From positions 230,607 to 294,606 of the forward strand of contig JANQQV010000007.1 of the NCBI GenBank assembly GCA_028284865.1: a DNA stretch of 64,000 nucleotides, read 5' to 3'. Of the stretch, positions 34,922 to 44,577 are shown in pieces (positions within the stretch are counted from its first letter, which is position 1; every line of letters starts with the position of its first letter). This DNA is from Rhodothermales bacterium. Lineage in GTDB: Bacteria > Bacteroidota > Rhodothermia > Rhodothermales > UBA10348. The notes below the pieces were generated by a model, which was not told the origin of the DNA, did not search any database, and worked only from the letters and a program-made list of their open reading frames with translations. Both the position numbers and the translations under genes were made by a program.

Positions 34922-36637
34922 TCAGTCTGAAACGTCCTGATCCATCAGGCTCAGGTGCATTCTGATCATGCCACTGGCCCGCTCCGCAAAAGCGGGGCGT
35001 GGCTCATCACCGCGACGCTCCACAGAAACGATGGCGTCCCGATGCATGTGTAGCCAGTGATCCAGTACGCGGCGGGCGTCAGCTTCCAATGGACTGATCC
35101 CTGAGCCTGCGCTGTCGTCCTCGTCCAGATCGCGCAATACGTCCTGGATGATGTGTTCTCCCGTGTCTCCATGATCAGGGGCCTCCAGGGTGTGTACCCG
35201 TCCGCGAGCCAGAACCACCAACGTCGGCAGTTCGATGCTGCTGCCCCTCATGTAATGGATCGTCTCGGGACCCGCTACTTCATGTGCGACAGCGCCACCG
35301 TGGGCCAGCCTTTTCTCCAGCAACTCAATCCAGTCCCGATACCGCGCGGCGTCTTCAAACTGGAAAGCCTCCGAAGCCTGCATCATGGATTCCTCCAGTC
35401 GATGGGATACATCCTCGATGTCACCCTGAAGAAAGCTCTTCACGCCATCGAGAACCTGATCGTAGTCCTCAGGCGTGATTTCACCGGTGCAGGGCGCACC
35501 GCATCGGCCGATATCCGCGCGTACACATCGACGACCACGCTCGAATTCCGTAGGTGAACAATTGCGAATCGGGAAGCTCGCCTCTATCAGCTCCAGCAGC
35601 GAGTGGGCCTGCTTCCGGCTCCGGAACGGCCCGTAATACTCCGCCCCATCGTCGCGCATGATGACTTGCACCGTGATGCGAGGAAACGGCTCACGCATGT
35701 CCAGGCGCAGGTAGGGCCGCGGAATGTATTTCTTCTGTGCCCGGTTGAAAGAGGGATCCAGGCGCTTTATTTCCCTGCTTTCTGCAATCAGCGCATGGAG
35801 TTCGGTAGGTTGCTCCTCCCAACGAACATCGCGCACTTTGGCAATCAGTTGCCGAATCCTCGGCGGGTGGGCTTCTATGGCGTTGAAGTAGGACACGACG
35901 CGCTTGGAGAGATCCTTCGCCTTCCCCACATACAAGACCTTGCCCCTCCCGTCAAGCATGTAGTACACCCCGGGAGATGCCGGCAGGTCCGGGAGTCGGT
36001 CCCGCTTGATGGCGACGACGTGGGAAGAATGCGGATTGACCCGAGCGTAGGTTCGCCCCTGGAGCTCGATCATCTCCTGGATGGTCGTGATCCCATGCTC
36101 GTCGGCAGCCATTTCGCAGAATCGCTCCAGGACTTTGGTCGTGATCTCCACGTCTTTCGACGCGCGGTGACGTCCGTCCGGTGGGATGCGATAGAACTTG
36201 GCCAGACTTCCCAGACTCTTGGAGCGCAAACCGGGCAACAACCGCCTGGCCAGTCGCAGCGTGCAGAGGCCCCTGTTTTCCATGGGGTCAAGCCCCAAGC
36301 GGTCCAGCTCGGCATTGATGAATGACCAGTCGAACCGGATGTTGTGGGCAACGAAAACGCTATCCCCCAGGAATTCCATGAAATCGGGAAAGACAGCCTC
36401 GGCCTGCGGCTTGTCGAACACCATCGCCGACGTGATTCCGGTGATGCGGGTAATCCGATGAGGAATACTGACTCCGGGATTGATCAGCTCTGAAAAGTGG
36501 TCGCGATGCCCGTCACCCCGGATCAGCTGACCAGCAACTTCAATCACGCGATGTTGATGCGCCTGGATACCGGTGGTCTCGGTATCGGTGATGACGACGG
36601 CGTCGTCATCGGTAAGCATTTCGACGAGAGCGGACAT
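34922..36637 (-). CDS. DEDD (DnaQ-like) exonuclease fused to UvrC/Cho-like GIY-YIG nuclease region
   Basis: VVITDTETTGIQAHQHRVIEVAGQLI; DLPASPGVYYMLDGRGKVLYVGKAKDLSKRVVSYF; start at MSALVEML (36637). Confidence 0.9.
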   Translation of the reverse strand: MSALVEMLTDDDAVVITDTETTGIQAHQHRVIEVAGQLIRGDGHRDHFSELINPGVSIPHRITRITGITSAMVFDKPQAEAVFPDFMEFLGDSVFVAHNIRFDWSFINAELDRLGLDPMENRGLCTLRLARRLLPGLRSKSLGSLAKFYRIPPDGRHRASKDVEITTKVLERFCEMAADEHGITTIQEMIELQGRTYARVNPHSSHVVAIKRDRLPDLPASPGVYYMLDGRGKVLYVGKAKDLSKRVVSYFNAIEAHPPRIRQLIAKVRDVRWEEQPTELHALIAESREIKRLDPSFNRAQKKYIPRPYLRLDMREPFPRITVQVIMRDDGAEYYGPFRSRKQAHSLLELIEASFPIRNCSPTEFERGRRCVRADIGRCGAPCTGEITPEDYDQVLDGVKSFLQGDIEDVSHRLEESMMQASEAFQFEDAARYRDWIELLEKRLAHGGAVAHEVAGPETIHYMRGSSIELPTLVVLARGRVHTLEAPDHGDTGEHIIQDVLRDLDEDDSAGSGISPLEADARRVLDHWLHMHRDAIVSVERRGDEPRPAFAERASGMIRMHLSLMDQDVSD

Positions 36638-36710
36638 GGCGTGGCTTTTGAACCCACGCATTTACGGTCGGGACAGGTTGGGGATTCCGGATTGGGTCCG
36701 GAGAGGTCCA

Positions 36711-37460
36711 TCACGCCACGCGACGGAGGGCAGGCTGAACCGGAACGGGAATTCGGATCGTGGCCGTTGCACCTGTGCCACCTTCATTGCCACTCAGCTG
36801 GATGCTTCCGGCAACTTGCTTGAGGGAGCGCTTCGCCAGGAAGAGACCCATTCCCAGGCCACCCTGCTCACGATCCAAGCCACTTGTCCCTTGCTGGAAC
36901 GGCGAGAAGATCGCAATCGACTTCTCTGGAAGGCCGGGGCCGTCGTCGCGCACTGTCAGAGTGATGTCGTGCTCATCGGAAGACGAGGACACGTGAATGT
37001 GCTGGTGCGAGAATTTCACCGCATTGTCCAGGACATGCTCCAGCGCTGTGCTCAAGGCATCAGCCACGTCCGTCGGTAGCGAAACGCTGTGTTCAAGCTG
37101 CATGGCGATGTGGGCATGCGCGTCCGGATGACGACGCTGCACCTTCTGCATGGTCCGACCCACGAGATGATCCAGGGGAATGCGGGACCCTTCAACACGG
37201 GGTGCCAAGGGAGTGATGGTCGCTTCCGTCCTCGACGCCTCATAGGCCAGAAGCGAATCAACCACGTGCTGCATGCGCTCGACTGCCGTTCGGATAGGCT
37301 CCGTCAAATGACCAAGATCTTCCCCCGCCTCGTCCTGCAGCAGATCAGCATACCCGGCAATGATGGCCAGGGGCGTGCGCAACTCGTGCGACAGCATGTT
37401 CATGCGGTCTTCCGTGCGCGTGCGATCCGATGATTCGGGCCGATTTGGAGTCGGGGTCAT
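36711..37460 (-). CDS. Sensorless histidine kinase (HisKA + HATPase_c)
   Basis: NMLSHELRTPLAIIAGYADLLQDEAG; ALEHVLDNAVKFSH; VRDDGPGLPEKSIAIFSPFQQG; GGLGMGLFLAKR; no TM or sensor domain. Confidence 0.9.
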   Translation of the reverse strand: MTPTPNRPESSDRTRTEDRMNMLSHELRTPLAIIAGYADLLQDEAGEDLGHLTEPIRTAVERMQHVVDSLLAYEASRTEATITPLAPRVEGSRIPLDHLVGRTMQKVQRRHPDAHAHIAMQLEHSVSLPTDVADALSTALEHVLDNAVKFSHQHIHVSSSSDEHDITLTVRDDGPGLPEKSIAIFSPFQQGTSGLDREQGGLGMGLFLAKRSLKQVAGSIQLSGNEGGTGATATIRIPVPVQPALRRVA

Positions 37461-37618
37461 GATACTGGCGAATGCCTGTTCAAAGTGCCTTAAGGGCTGC
37501 GTTCTCCGTCGGTATCGACGGCAAACACAGGTCCTAAAGACGATATTTGCCCCAATTCTCCAGATTCAGGTCACCCCGAAGGTGCCCGGAATAGTGTGGC
37601 GTTTTGCCGCATTGTAAG

Positions 37619-38995
37619 TCAGTCCAGGTCCAGGACTTCACGCAGCCGGATCCCGATCTCGGTATTGTCCAGCGTGCCAGTGAACTGCGCCGAACCCGGG
37701 CCATAGGCGAAGATGGGTACGTTGACGGCCGTGTGGCCACCGGTCGACCAACCGACCCGGGCCGGATCCGATGTGGACTTCGAGAGCAGTCGAGAGAGCC
37801 GCCAGCCAGCCATGGCCTGATTGGTATCTGCCTGGGCTATGATGGACCCCATTTCCTCGGCGACGTCCATCACATCGATGTTAAAGGCCTGTTTCATTTG
37901 ATCGGCAAACCAGGCCGGATCAGCCGTTCCTGCTTGCATGCGAGCGGCGAGCTCTCCCGAGAAATGCTCGAACGACGATGTGATGGGCGTGAGCTGGGTC
38001 GGGTCGTAGCCATATCCAGATCCCCCCATGCCGTCGACTTCCGCCCCCAGGGTCAGTCCTCCCGTCTCGTGGTCCGAAGTCCCGAGCACCAGCGTATTGC
38101 CTTCGGAGCGGGCGAAATCGATGGCAACTTGCCACGCCTCATCGTACGCAATCACGTCCCACAGGTGGGTTGCGGGGTCGTTTGCATGACCTGCGTGATC
38201 GATCCTGCCGGCTTCGATCATAACGATGAAGGGTTCGCCGGCCTCTTTGAGCAGCTCCAGGGACCTACGCGTCATCTCTGCGAGGGAGGGCTCCGAGGCT
38301 TCATCGCGATCGATTTCGTACGCCATATGTGAGTTGGTGAACAACGCGATCAATGGAAGTTGGTCGGCTGCCATGAGCTCGTTGAGATCATCTGCCCGGT
38401 TGAATCCGGCGGCCTCCGCCTCGTCAATCAAGTTGCGGCCATCTGTCCGTGACCCGCCGTCGGCAGGGCTCGTGTAGAACTGGCGGCCTCCCCCCATGAT
38501 GATCTCGAGATCCTTGGTGATCTGTTGCTCAGCAATCTGCGCTTCCATGCTTCTCAACGGCACATGGCTTGAGAAAGCGGCTGGTGTGGCGTGGGTGATG
38601 CGCGCCGTGGATACAATCCCCGTATTGAACCCTGCCCGTTCTGCCTTTTCGAGAATGGTCTCGACCGGGCGTTGATCGGCTGTCATGGCAATGCGGCCGT
38701 TCAACGTCTTGACTCCGCAGGCATATGCCGTGGCTGAAGAGGCTGAATCAGTCACACGACTACCTTCAGCAAAAGTGATCGTGCTCCCCTGCTCGAAAGT
38801 GTCCAGATTCAGCTTGGGTTTGTTCATCACCTCCCGCTGATACTCTCTGGCCAAGGAGAAGCTGGCGGGACCACATCCATCAGAAATGAAGAAAATCACA
38901 CTTTGAGGGCGCTGTTGCGCCGTCCGCACTTCAGCAGGAATGGAAGTGCACGAAGCGACGAATAGGACGAGGACAAAGACGACCAGTCTTTTCAT
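37619..38995 (-). CDS. Alkaline phosphatase (lipoprotein)
   Basis: VIFFISDGCGPASFSLAREY; RVTDSASSATAYACGVKTLNG (nucleophile Ser); MIEAGRIDHAGHANDP; GTSDHETGGLTLG; WSTGGHTAVNVPIFAYGPG. Confidence 0.95.
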   Translation of the reverse strand: MKRLVVFVLVLFVASCTSIPAEVRTAQQRPQSVIFFISDGCGPASFSLAREYQREVMNKPKLNLDTFEQGSTITFAEGSRVTDSASSATAYACGVKTLNGRIAMTADQRPVETILEKAERAGFNTGIVSTARITHATPAAFSSHVPLRSMEAQIAEQQITKDLEIIMGGGRQFYTSPADGGSRTDGRNLIDEAEAAGFNRADDLNELMAADQLPLIALFTNSHMAYEIDRDEASEPSLAEMTRRSLELLKEAGEPFIVMIEAGRIDHAGHANDPATHLWDVIAYDEAWQVAIDFARSEGNTLVLGTSDHETGGLTLGAEVDGMGGSGYGYDPTQLTPITSSFEHFSGELAARMQAGTADPAWFADQMKQAFNIDVMDVAEEMGSIIAQADTNQAMAGWRLSRLLSKSTSDPARVGWSTGGHTAVNVPIFAYGPGSAQFTGTLDNTEIGIRLREVLDLD

Positions 38996-39216
38996 GGGAG
39001 GATGAAGGAGTGTTGGGAGGTTGTGGTCTCTACCGATGGCATCGCGAGCACGAGAGATAAGGCAGACCGATGACCGGAGTGTAATCATCCCGGACATAAT
39101 CATCACTGTGCGATGAAGCCTGATTTTGCCAAATATTGGCAACCGTGCCCGGAGTCTTCAGCGGTGATCGCCGTAGCTTTGTGCTTTCGAATCTTTTGAC
39201 TCAAAACTCCCCGGAA

Positions 39217-40149
39217 ATGAAAGTCACCGTCGTTGGCGCAGGAAACGTTGGCGCTACCGTTGCAGAATGTGTTGCCCGCAAGGACATGGTTGATGAGGTT
39301 GTGCTCATTGACATCGTCGAAGGTCTGCCCCAGGGTAAGGCGCTGGATATGGCCGAAGCTGCCCCAATCCACCTGTTCGACACCACCGTCACGGGTACGA
39401 ACGACTACGCAGACACCGCTGGCTCGGACATCTGCGTGATCACCGCTGGCTTGGCTCGCAAGCCGGGCATGAGCCGCGACGACCTCTTGGCCAAGAATGC
39501 GGCCATCGTCAAGTCGGTGACCGAGCAGTTTGTTGCACACAGCCCGAACGCCATCATCATCGTGGTATCCAACCCACTCGATGTAATGACGTACGTGGCC
39601 TACGAAGCCAGTGGTTTCCCGTCCAACCGCGTATTCGGTATGGCCGGCGTTCTGGATACGGCTCGCTACCGCGCATTCATCTCGATGGAGCTCGGCGTGT
39701 CGGTAAAAGACATCCAGGCCCTCCTGATGGGTGGCCACGGCGACACCATGGTTCCCCTGCCGAACTTCACCACGGTTGGCGGCATCCAGCTCCCGCAGCT
39801 GATGTCTGACGACAAGATCAACGCCATCGTGGAGCGCACGAAATTCGGTGGCGGTGAGATCGTCAAGCTGATGGGTACCTCTGCCTGGTATGCTCCAGGC
39901 GCTGCCGCCGCTGAAATGGTCGAAGCCATCGTCAAGGACTCCGATCGCATTCTCCCTTGCGCCGTCTGGATGAAGGGTGAGTACGGTCTGAATGACCTCT
40001 TTATTGGCGCACCAGCACGCCTGGGTCGCAATGGTCTGGAAGAAATTCTCGAAGTCGAGCTGACGGACGCCGAGCAGGCGCTTCTCGAAGAATCTGCCCA
40101 GCACGTACGCGACAACCTGGCTGCTCTGGAGCGCATCCAGAACAGTTGA
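39217..40149 (+). CDS. mdh: Malate dehydrogenase
   Basis: MKVTVVGAGNVGATVAECVARK; VITAGLARKPGMSRDDLLAKNA; LMGGHGDTMVPLPNFTTVGG. Confidence 0.96.
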   Translation: MKVTVVGAGNVGATVAECVARKDMVDEVVLIDIVEGLPQGKALDMAEAAPIHLFDTTVTGTNDYADTAGSDICVITAGLARKPGMSRDDLLAKNAAIVKSVTEQFVAHSPNAIIIVVSNPLDVMTYVAYEASGFPSNRVFGMAGVLDTARYRAFISMELGVSVKDIQALLMGGHGDTMVPLPNFTTVGGIQLPQLMSDDKINAIVERTKFGGGEIVKLMGTSAWYAPGAAAAEMVEAIVKDSDRILPCAVWMKGEYGLNDLFIGAPARLGRNGLEEILEVELTDAEQALLEESAQHVRDNLAALERIQNS

Positions 40150-40177
40150 CGGACGGCTCAGTGCCATCCGACCTTTC

Positions 40178-40214
40178 CGGGCGGGCGCCGCAGGCGCCCG
40201 CCCGTATCTTTTTC
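40178..40214 (+). terminator. Rho-independent terminator after mdh
   Basis: CGGGCGGGCGCC-GCA-GGCGCCCGCCCG then TATCTTTTTCT. Confidence 0.92.
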
Positions 40215-40312
40215 TCCCCTCCCGATCGCTCCGGATCCATCGTGTGAGCCTGCCGTTGATCCGGCCATTCCTGACTCCTGCAGCTTCCTTGCTGACCATT
40301 GACGCGTTCGAC

Positions 40313-41068
40313 ATGAAACGGATTTTCCACGCTGCCTTGATGCTCCTCCTCGCGACCGGACTCACCGCCTGTGACTCTGGCAGCAGCGAGCAAGGGGAAT
40401 TGATCGTATCTGACCTTGAGATTGGAGATGGTGCCATTGTCCTCAACGGACAAACCCTGATCACATCATATGTCGGCCGCTTCGCTGACGGCACCCAGTT
40501 CGACTCATCCGAAGAACTCGGCGAAGACTGGATTTTCACTCTTGGAGTAGGTCAGGTGCTTGAGGGATGGGATGAGGGTCTGGAAGGAATGCGCGTTGGA
40601 GGTACCCGTCGCCTGGAGATTCCTGCCCACATGGCCTTTGGCCGCAGCGGACAGTGCTTCTCCGACGGTACATGTGCCGTACCGCCGAACACGGATGTCG
40701 TCTATGATGTCACGGTCATCGACATCTTCGAAGAAGTGATCATCGAGGAAACCGTTGAGGGAGACGGCGATATCGCGGAGGCCAACGACGTGGTCTTTGT
40801 CGAATACACCGGGCAGCTTCGCAATGGACAGGTCTTTGATTCGACCAACCTCACAGGCACGGTATTCCAGTTCACGCTCGGACGTGGCAGTGTCATTGCC
40901 GGTTGGGATCAGGGCATTCCAGGAATGAAAGTCGGTGGAGAGCGCCGCTTGATCATCCCACCGATCCTGGGTTACGGCGCGTTTGGCGCAGGCGGAGCCA
41001 TCCCTCCTTACGCCGTTCTCATCTTTGACGTGAAGCTGGTCGAGCTCGTCAAGGCGCCTACTGGGTGA
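40313..41068 (+). CDS. Lipoprotein with two FKBP-type peptidyl-prolyl isomerase domains
   Basis: MKRIFHAALMLLLATGLTACDSG lipobox; two FKBP units: GRFADGTQFDSSEELG...GWDEGLEGMRVGGTRRLEIPAHMAFG and GQLRNGQVFDSTNLTG...GWDQGIPGMKVGGERRLIIPPILGYG. Confidence 0.92.
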   Translation: MKRIFHAALMLLLATGLTACDSGSSEQGELIVSDLEIGDGAIVLNGQTLITSYVGRFADGTQFDSSEELGEDWIFTLGVGQVLEGWDEGLEGMRVGGTRRLEIPAHMAFGRSGQCFSDGTCAVPPNTDVVYDVTVIDIFEEVIIEETVEGDGDIAEANDVVFVEYTGQLRNGQVFDSTNLTGTVFQFTLGRGSVIAGWDQGIPGMKVGGERRLIIPPILGYGAFGAGGAIPPYAVLIFDVKLVELVKAPTG

Positions 41069-41121
41069 TCCAAGCGACCGATTGACCACAGCGGTCGGGT
41101 GACCCTACCAAAGGGACGATC

Positions 41122-41772
41122 TTAATAGGTGGCGCTGCTTTCTGACCACTGAACCGCATGCTGAACGAGTTCAGCAGCGTTCGTCAGGTTCAATTTCATC
41201 TTGATCCGGGCGCGATAAGATTCCACGGTCTTGATCGACAGGCCCAGTCTGTCTGCGATTTCGCGCGTACCAAGTCCTTTTCCCGTCATCTCGAATACTT
41301 CCAGTTCCCTTCCGGACAGCGCTTCTGCCGGGGACTGATTGAAGGACTGTTGGCCAGCAGCGATACCCTGTAGCAGGCGCTCGTTGATGGCAGCGGAAAC
41401 GTGGATTCCACCGGTCAGGACTTTCCGGATGGCAGCTACCAATGCTCCCGGGGCTTCGCTCTTCATCACATAGCCCCGTGCACCGGCACGGATAGCCCGC
41501 TCCGCATAAAGGATTTCGTCATGCCGGGATACAACCAGCACTACGCCTTTGGCGCGTGTGCTGTCCAGCTGCCGAAGCATGTCCAGTCCGCTCTGGCCCG
41601 GCAAGGAGATGTCCAAGATGATGATATCCGGATTCAGTTCTGGAATGAGGGCCATGGCTTCTTCTGCCGTTCCGGCTTCCCCACATACCAAGAAGTCGTT
41701 TTCCGACTCCAGCGTCAGTCGAAGTCCCTTTCGAATGAGCGGATGGTCATCAACCAACAGAATGCGTTTCAT
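41122..41772 (-). CDS. NarL/FixJ-family response regulator
   Basis: RILLVDDHPLIRKGLRLTLE receiver; LSGRELEVFEMTGKGLGTREIADRLGLSIKTVESYRARIKMKL LuxR HTH. Confidence 0.94.
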   Translation of the reverse strand: MKRILLVDDHPLIRKGLRLTLESENDFLVCGEAGTAEEAMALIPELNPDIIILDISLPGQSGLDMLRQLDSTRAKGVVLVVSRHDEILYAERAIRAGARGYVMKSEAPGALVAAIRKVLTGGIHVSAAINERLLQGIAAGQQSFNQSPAEALSGRELEVFEMTGKGLGTREIADRLGLSIKTVESYRARIKMKLNLTNAAELVQHAVQWSESSATY

Positions 41773-41877
41773 GGTCAGTGCTTGCATGGCGCCTACCCCG
41801 TAGCAGCAACCCGGCAAAAGGCCGGACTCCCGTTATGTCCTGTTGCAAGCTTACGAGGGGCTGTCGGCCTCCCTTGA

Positions 41878-41948
41878 AGGGCGCTCCGCCCTGCGACTGA
41901 AGGGCGGATGCCAACGGCCAGGTAGGGGCATACCTGAGGCACCCTACC
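41878..41948. promoter_or_regulatory. Cluster of overlapping hairpins in divergent RR/ccoN intergenic region
   Basis: AGGGCG-CTC-CGCCCT (41878-41892) overlaps TCCGCCCT-GCGACTGA-AGGGCGGA (41885-41908); then GGTAGGG (41921-41927)/CCCTACC (41942-41948). Confidence 0.55.
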
Positions 41949-42126
41949 CACATCCCAATCGGCTTTGTAGGGGATTCCCCTTGCGGCCTTGACGGTGCAT
42001 CATTGACTCGTGCGGCAAAACCGGTTTCTTCGCTTTTGCTCCACGAAGCAAACGCTATTTTCGGCGAAATGAACCGCGGGCGGACCCGAACCACGAAGGC
42101 CGTCTCCTTCCCGAACCCAACCGTTT

Positions 42127-43596
42127 TTGCGCATGGAATCGACGCAGACCCCCACCCAACCGGGCTCCGCGAATCCCTCACGGCTAACGGTCACATTTGA
42201 TGACCAGATCACGCGCTATTTCGTGATCGCTACAGCCATTTGGGGATTTGTCGGAATGCTGGTAGGTGCCATCATCGCGCTGCAGCTGCCGTTCTGGCAG
42301 GCCAATCTTGGCGAGTATCTCTCGTTTGGTCGCCTCAGACCCCTTCACACCAACGCCGTGATTTTTGCCTTTGCGGGCAACGCCATTTTCGCTGCGATCT
42401 ACTACTCGACGCAGCGCTTGCTGAAGACGCGCATGTGGAGCGACGGCATGAGCCGATTCCACTTCTGGGGATGGCAGGCCATCATCGTGTCAGCAGCATT
42501 GACGCTGCCGCTCGGAATCACGACGTCCAAAGAGTACGCCGAACTGGAATGGCCGATTGATGTCGCCATCGCCGTGGTTTGGGTGGTCTTCGCCATCAAC
42601 TTCTTCCTGACGCTCCGTCAGCGTAGGGAGAAGCACATGTATGTGGCCATCTGGTTCTACATCGCGACGATCGTGACGATTGCCGTGCTGCACATCGGTA
42701 ACTCGCTTGCCATGCCTGCCGGACTGTTCAAGTCCTATCCGCTCTTCGCCGGTGTACAGGATGCTTTTATCCAGTGGTGGTATGGCCATAACGCCGTGGC
42801 ATTCTTCCTGACGACACCGTTCCTCGGGTTGATGTACTACTTCCTGCCAAAGGCTGCCGAGCGTCCAGTCTTCTCGTACCGCCTCTCGATTGTCCACTTC
42901 TGGAGCCTGGTCTTCATCTATATCTGGGCTGGCCCTCACCACCTCAACTACACCGCCGTCCCTGAATGGGCTGTGACGCTGGGGATGACCTTCTCCGTCA
43001 TGCTCTGGATGCCGAGCTGGGGTGGGATGATCAACGGACTGTTCACGCTGCGTGGTGCCTGGCACAAACTGCGTGACAGCGTGGTCCTGAAGATGTTCGT
43101 GATCGGAATCACGTTCTACGGCATGTCCACGTTCGAAGGGCCGATGCTGTCGGTCAAGACGGTCAATGCCCTCTCCCACTACACCGACTGGACCGTGGGT
43201 CACGCTCACGCCGGTGCCCTTGGATGGAACGGTTTCATGACCTTTGGCATGATCTACTGGTTGCTGCCGCGTCTGTATCGAACAGAGCTCTGGAGCGGCA
43301 AACTGGCCAACACCCATTTCTGGGTCGGTACGATCGGAATGCTGCTCTACGTCATCGCGCTGTACTCAGCCGGTGTCACGCAGGGCCTCATGTGGCGTGC
43401 ATTCGACGACGCTGGTCGCTTGATCTACCCTGACTTCATGGAAACGGTCATCCAGATCATCCCGATGTACTGGGTTCGCCTCGTTGGCGGCACGATGTAT
43501 CTCGTGGGAATGGTCCTGCTGCTGGTCAACATGTACATGACCATCAAGACCGCCAAAGAGAAGCCGGTAGACGCCTCCATTCAGGTCGCTTCCTGA
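42127..43596 (+). CDS. ccoN: cbb3-type cytochrome c oxidase subunit I
   Basis: FGRLRPLHTNAVIFAFAGNAIFAAIYYSTQRLLKTRM; QWWYGHNAVAFFLTTPFLGLMYYFLPKAAERPVFSYRLSIVHFWSLVFIYIWAGPHHLNYT. Confidence 0.97.
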   Translation: MRMESTQTPTQPGSANPSRLTVTFDDQITRYFVIATAIWGFVGMLVGAIIALQLPFWQANLGEYLSFGRLRPLHTNAVIFAFAGNAIFAAIYYSTQRLLKTRMWSDGMSRFHFWGWQAIIVSAALTLPLGITTSKEYAELEWPIDVAIAVVWVVFAINFFLTLRQRREKHMYVAIWFYIATIVTIAVLHIGNSLAMPAGLFKSYPLFAGVQDAFIQWWYGHNAVAFFLTTPFLGLMYYFLPKAAERPVFSYRLSIVHFWSLVFIYIWAGPHHLNYTAVPEWAVTLGMTFSVMLWMPSWGGMINGLFTLRGAWHKLRDSVVLKMFVIGITFYGMSTFEGPMLSVKTVNALSHYTDWTVGHAHAGALGWNGFMTFGMIYWLLPRLYRTELWSGKLANTHFWVGTIGMLLYVIALYSAGVTQGLMWRAFDDAGRLIYPDFMETVIQIIPMYWVRLVGGTMYLVGMVLLLVNMYMTIKTAKEKPVDASIQVAS

Positions 43597-43624
43597 TCCT
43601 TCAATCTCCAACCCCAACTGTATC

Positions 43625-44317
43625 ATGAGCAGATTCATCAAAACAGATGGTCGACACCGGACGATTGAAGGCTGGCCCCTGGTCTTCACGGTCCTTACGA
43701 CCCTGTGTATTCTGGTTGGCGGAACGGTTCAGTTCCTTCCGCTGGTGCTCGTTGAGAGCAACATCCCAACCATCGAAACCGTCACGCCCTACACACCTCT
43801 CGAAGTGGAAGGACGCGACATCTACATCGCCCAGGGCTGTGTGAGCTGTCACTCCCAGCAGATTCGTCCTTTCCGGGATGAGATCGAGCGTTATGGTGAG
43901 TACAGCAAGCCCGGCGAAGCGATCTACGATCGTCCCTTCCTCTGGGGCTCCAAGCGAACGGGTCCAGACCTGGCCCGCGTCGGGGGCAAGTACCCCGATC
44001 TGTGGCACGTTCGTCACATGGAGAATCCTCGTTCCACAACTCCGAATTCCCTGATGCCTCCTTATCCGTGGCTGCAGGAGAAAACGGTGGACTTCGACGA
44101 CATTCCTGGCAAGCTCTCAGCCCTCAAGAAACTCGGTACGCCCTACACGGATGCCGAAATCGACGGTGCCGCACAGACGGCCCGCTCCCAGGCTGAGCAG
44201 ATTGCCCGCAACGTCGCTGCCAACGGTGGCCCGAGTGGTCTCGAAGACAAGGAGATCACGGCACTTGTAGCCTACCTCCAGCGTCTGGGCACCGACTTGT
44301 CAAAAGCAGGCAACTAG
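43625..44317 (+). CDS. ccoO: cbb3-type cytochrome c oxidase subunit II
   Basis: Mono-heme CVSCHSQQIRPFRDEIERYGEYSKPGE; downstream of ccoN. Confidence 0.96.
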   Translation: MSRFIKTDGRHRTIEGWPLVFTVLTTLCILVGGTVQFLPLVLVESNIPTIETVTPYTPLEVEGRDIYIAQGCVSCHSQQIRPFRDEIERYGEYSKPGEAIYDRPFLWGSKRTGPDLARVGGKYPDLWHVRHMENPRSTTPNSLMPPYPWLQEKTVDFDDIPGKLSALKKLGTPYTDAEIDGAAQTARSQAEQIARNVAANGGPSGLEDKEITALVAYLQRLGTDLSKAGN

Positions 44318-44332
44318 TCGAAGGCAACCACC

Positions 44333-44530
44333 ATGTGGAAAGAAACCATTCAGTCCATGGAAACCGGCGCAGCAGCCTACATCGGCTTGTTTGCCTTCCT
44401 ATTCGCGTTCATCCTGATTGTGATTCGGGTGGCGCTCATGAAGCGGAAGGACCGGACGTCGGCAAAGAACATGCCTCTGGATGATCAACCCGAGTTTTAT
44501 GCTGATCGCAGTGCCTCTTCGGCCGAGTGA
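44333..44530 (+). CDS. ccoQ: CcoQ-like cbb3 oxidase subunit
   Basis: 65 aa single-TM protein between ccoO and ccoP. Confidence 0.75.
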   Translation: MWKETIQSMETGAAAYIGLFAFLFAFILIVIRVALMKRKDRTSAKNMPLDDQPEFYADRSASSAE

Positions 44531-44577
44531 CCAGCGCAACCCCCTTGAAAAAGGACAAGTTGAATCAGGATAACACC

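Noticed and set aside
39103-40539. 478-aa minus-strand ORF opposite mdh and the FKBP lipoprotein
   Set aside because: Fully antisense to two strongly supported genes; low-complexity, family-less translation typical of shadow ORFs in GC-rich coding DNA.
42490-43317. 275-aa minus-strand ORF opposite ccoN
   Set aside because: Antisense shadow of ccoN; no start context or family resemblance.
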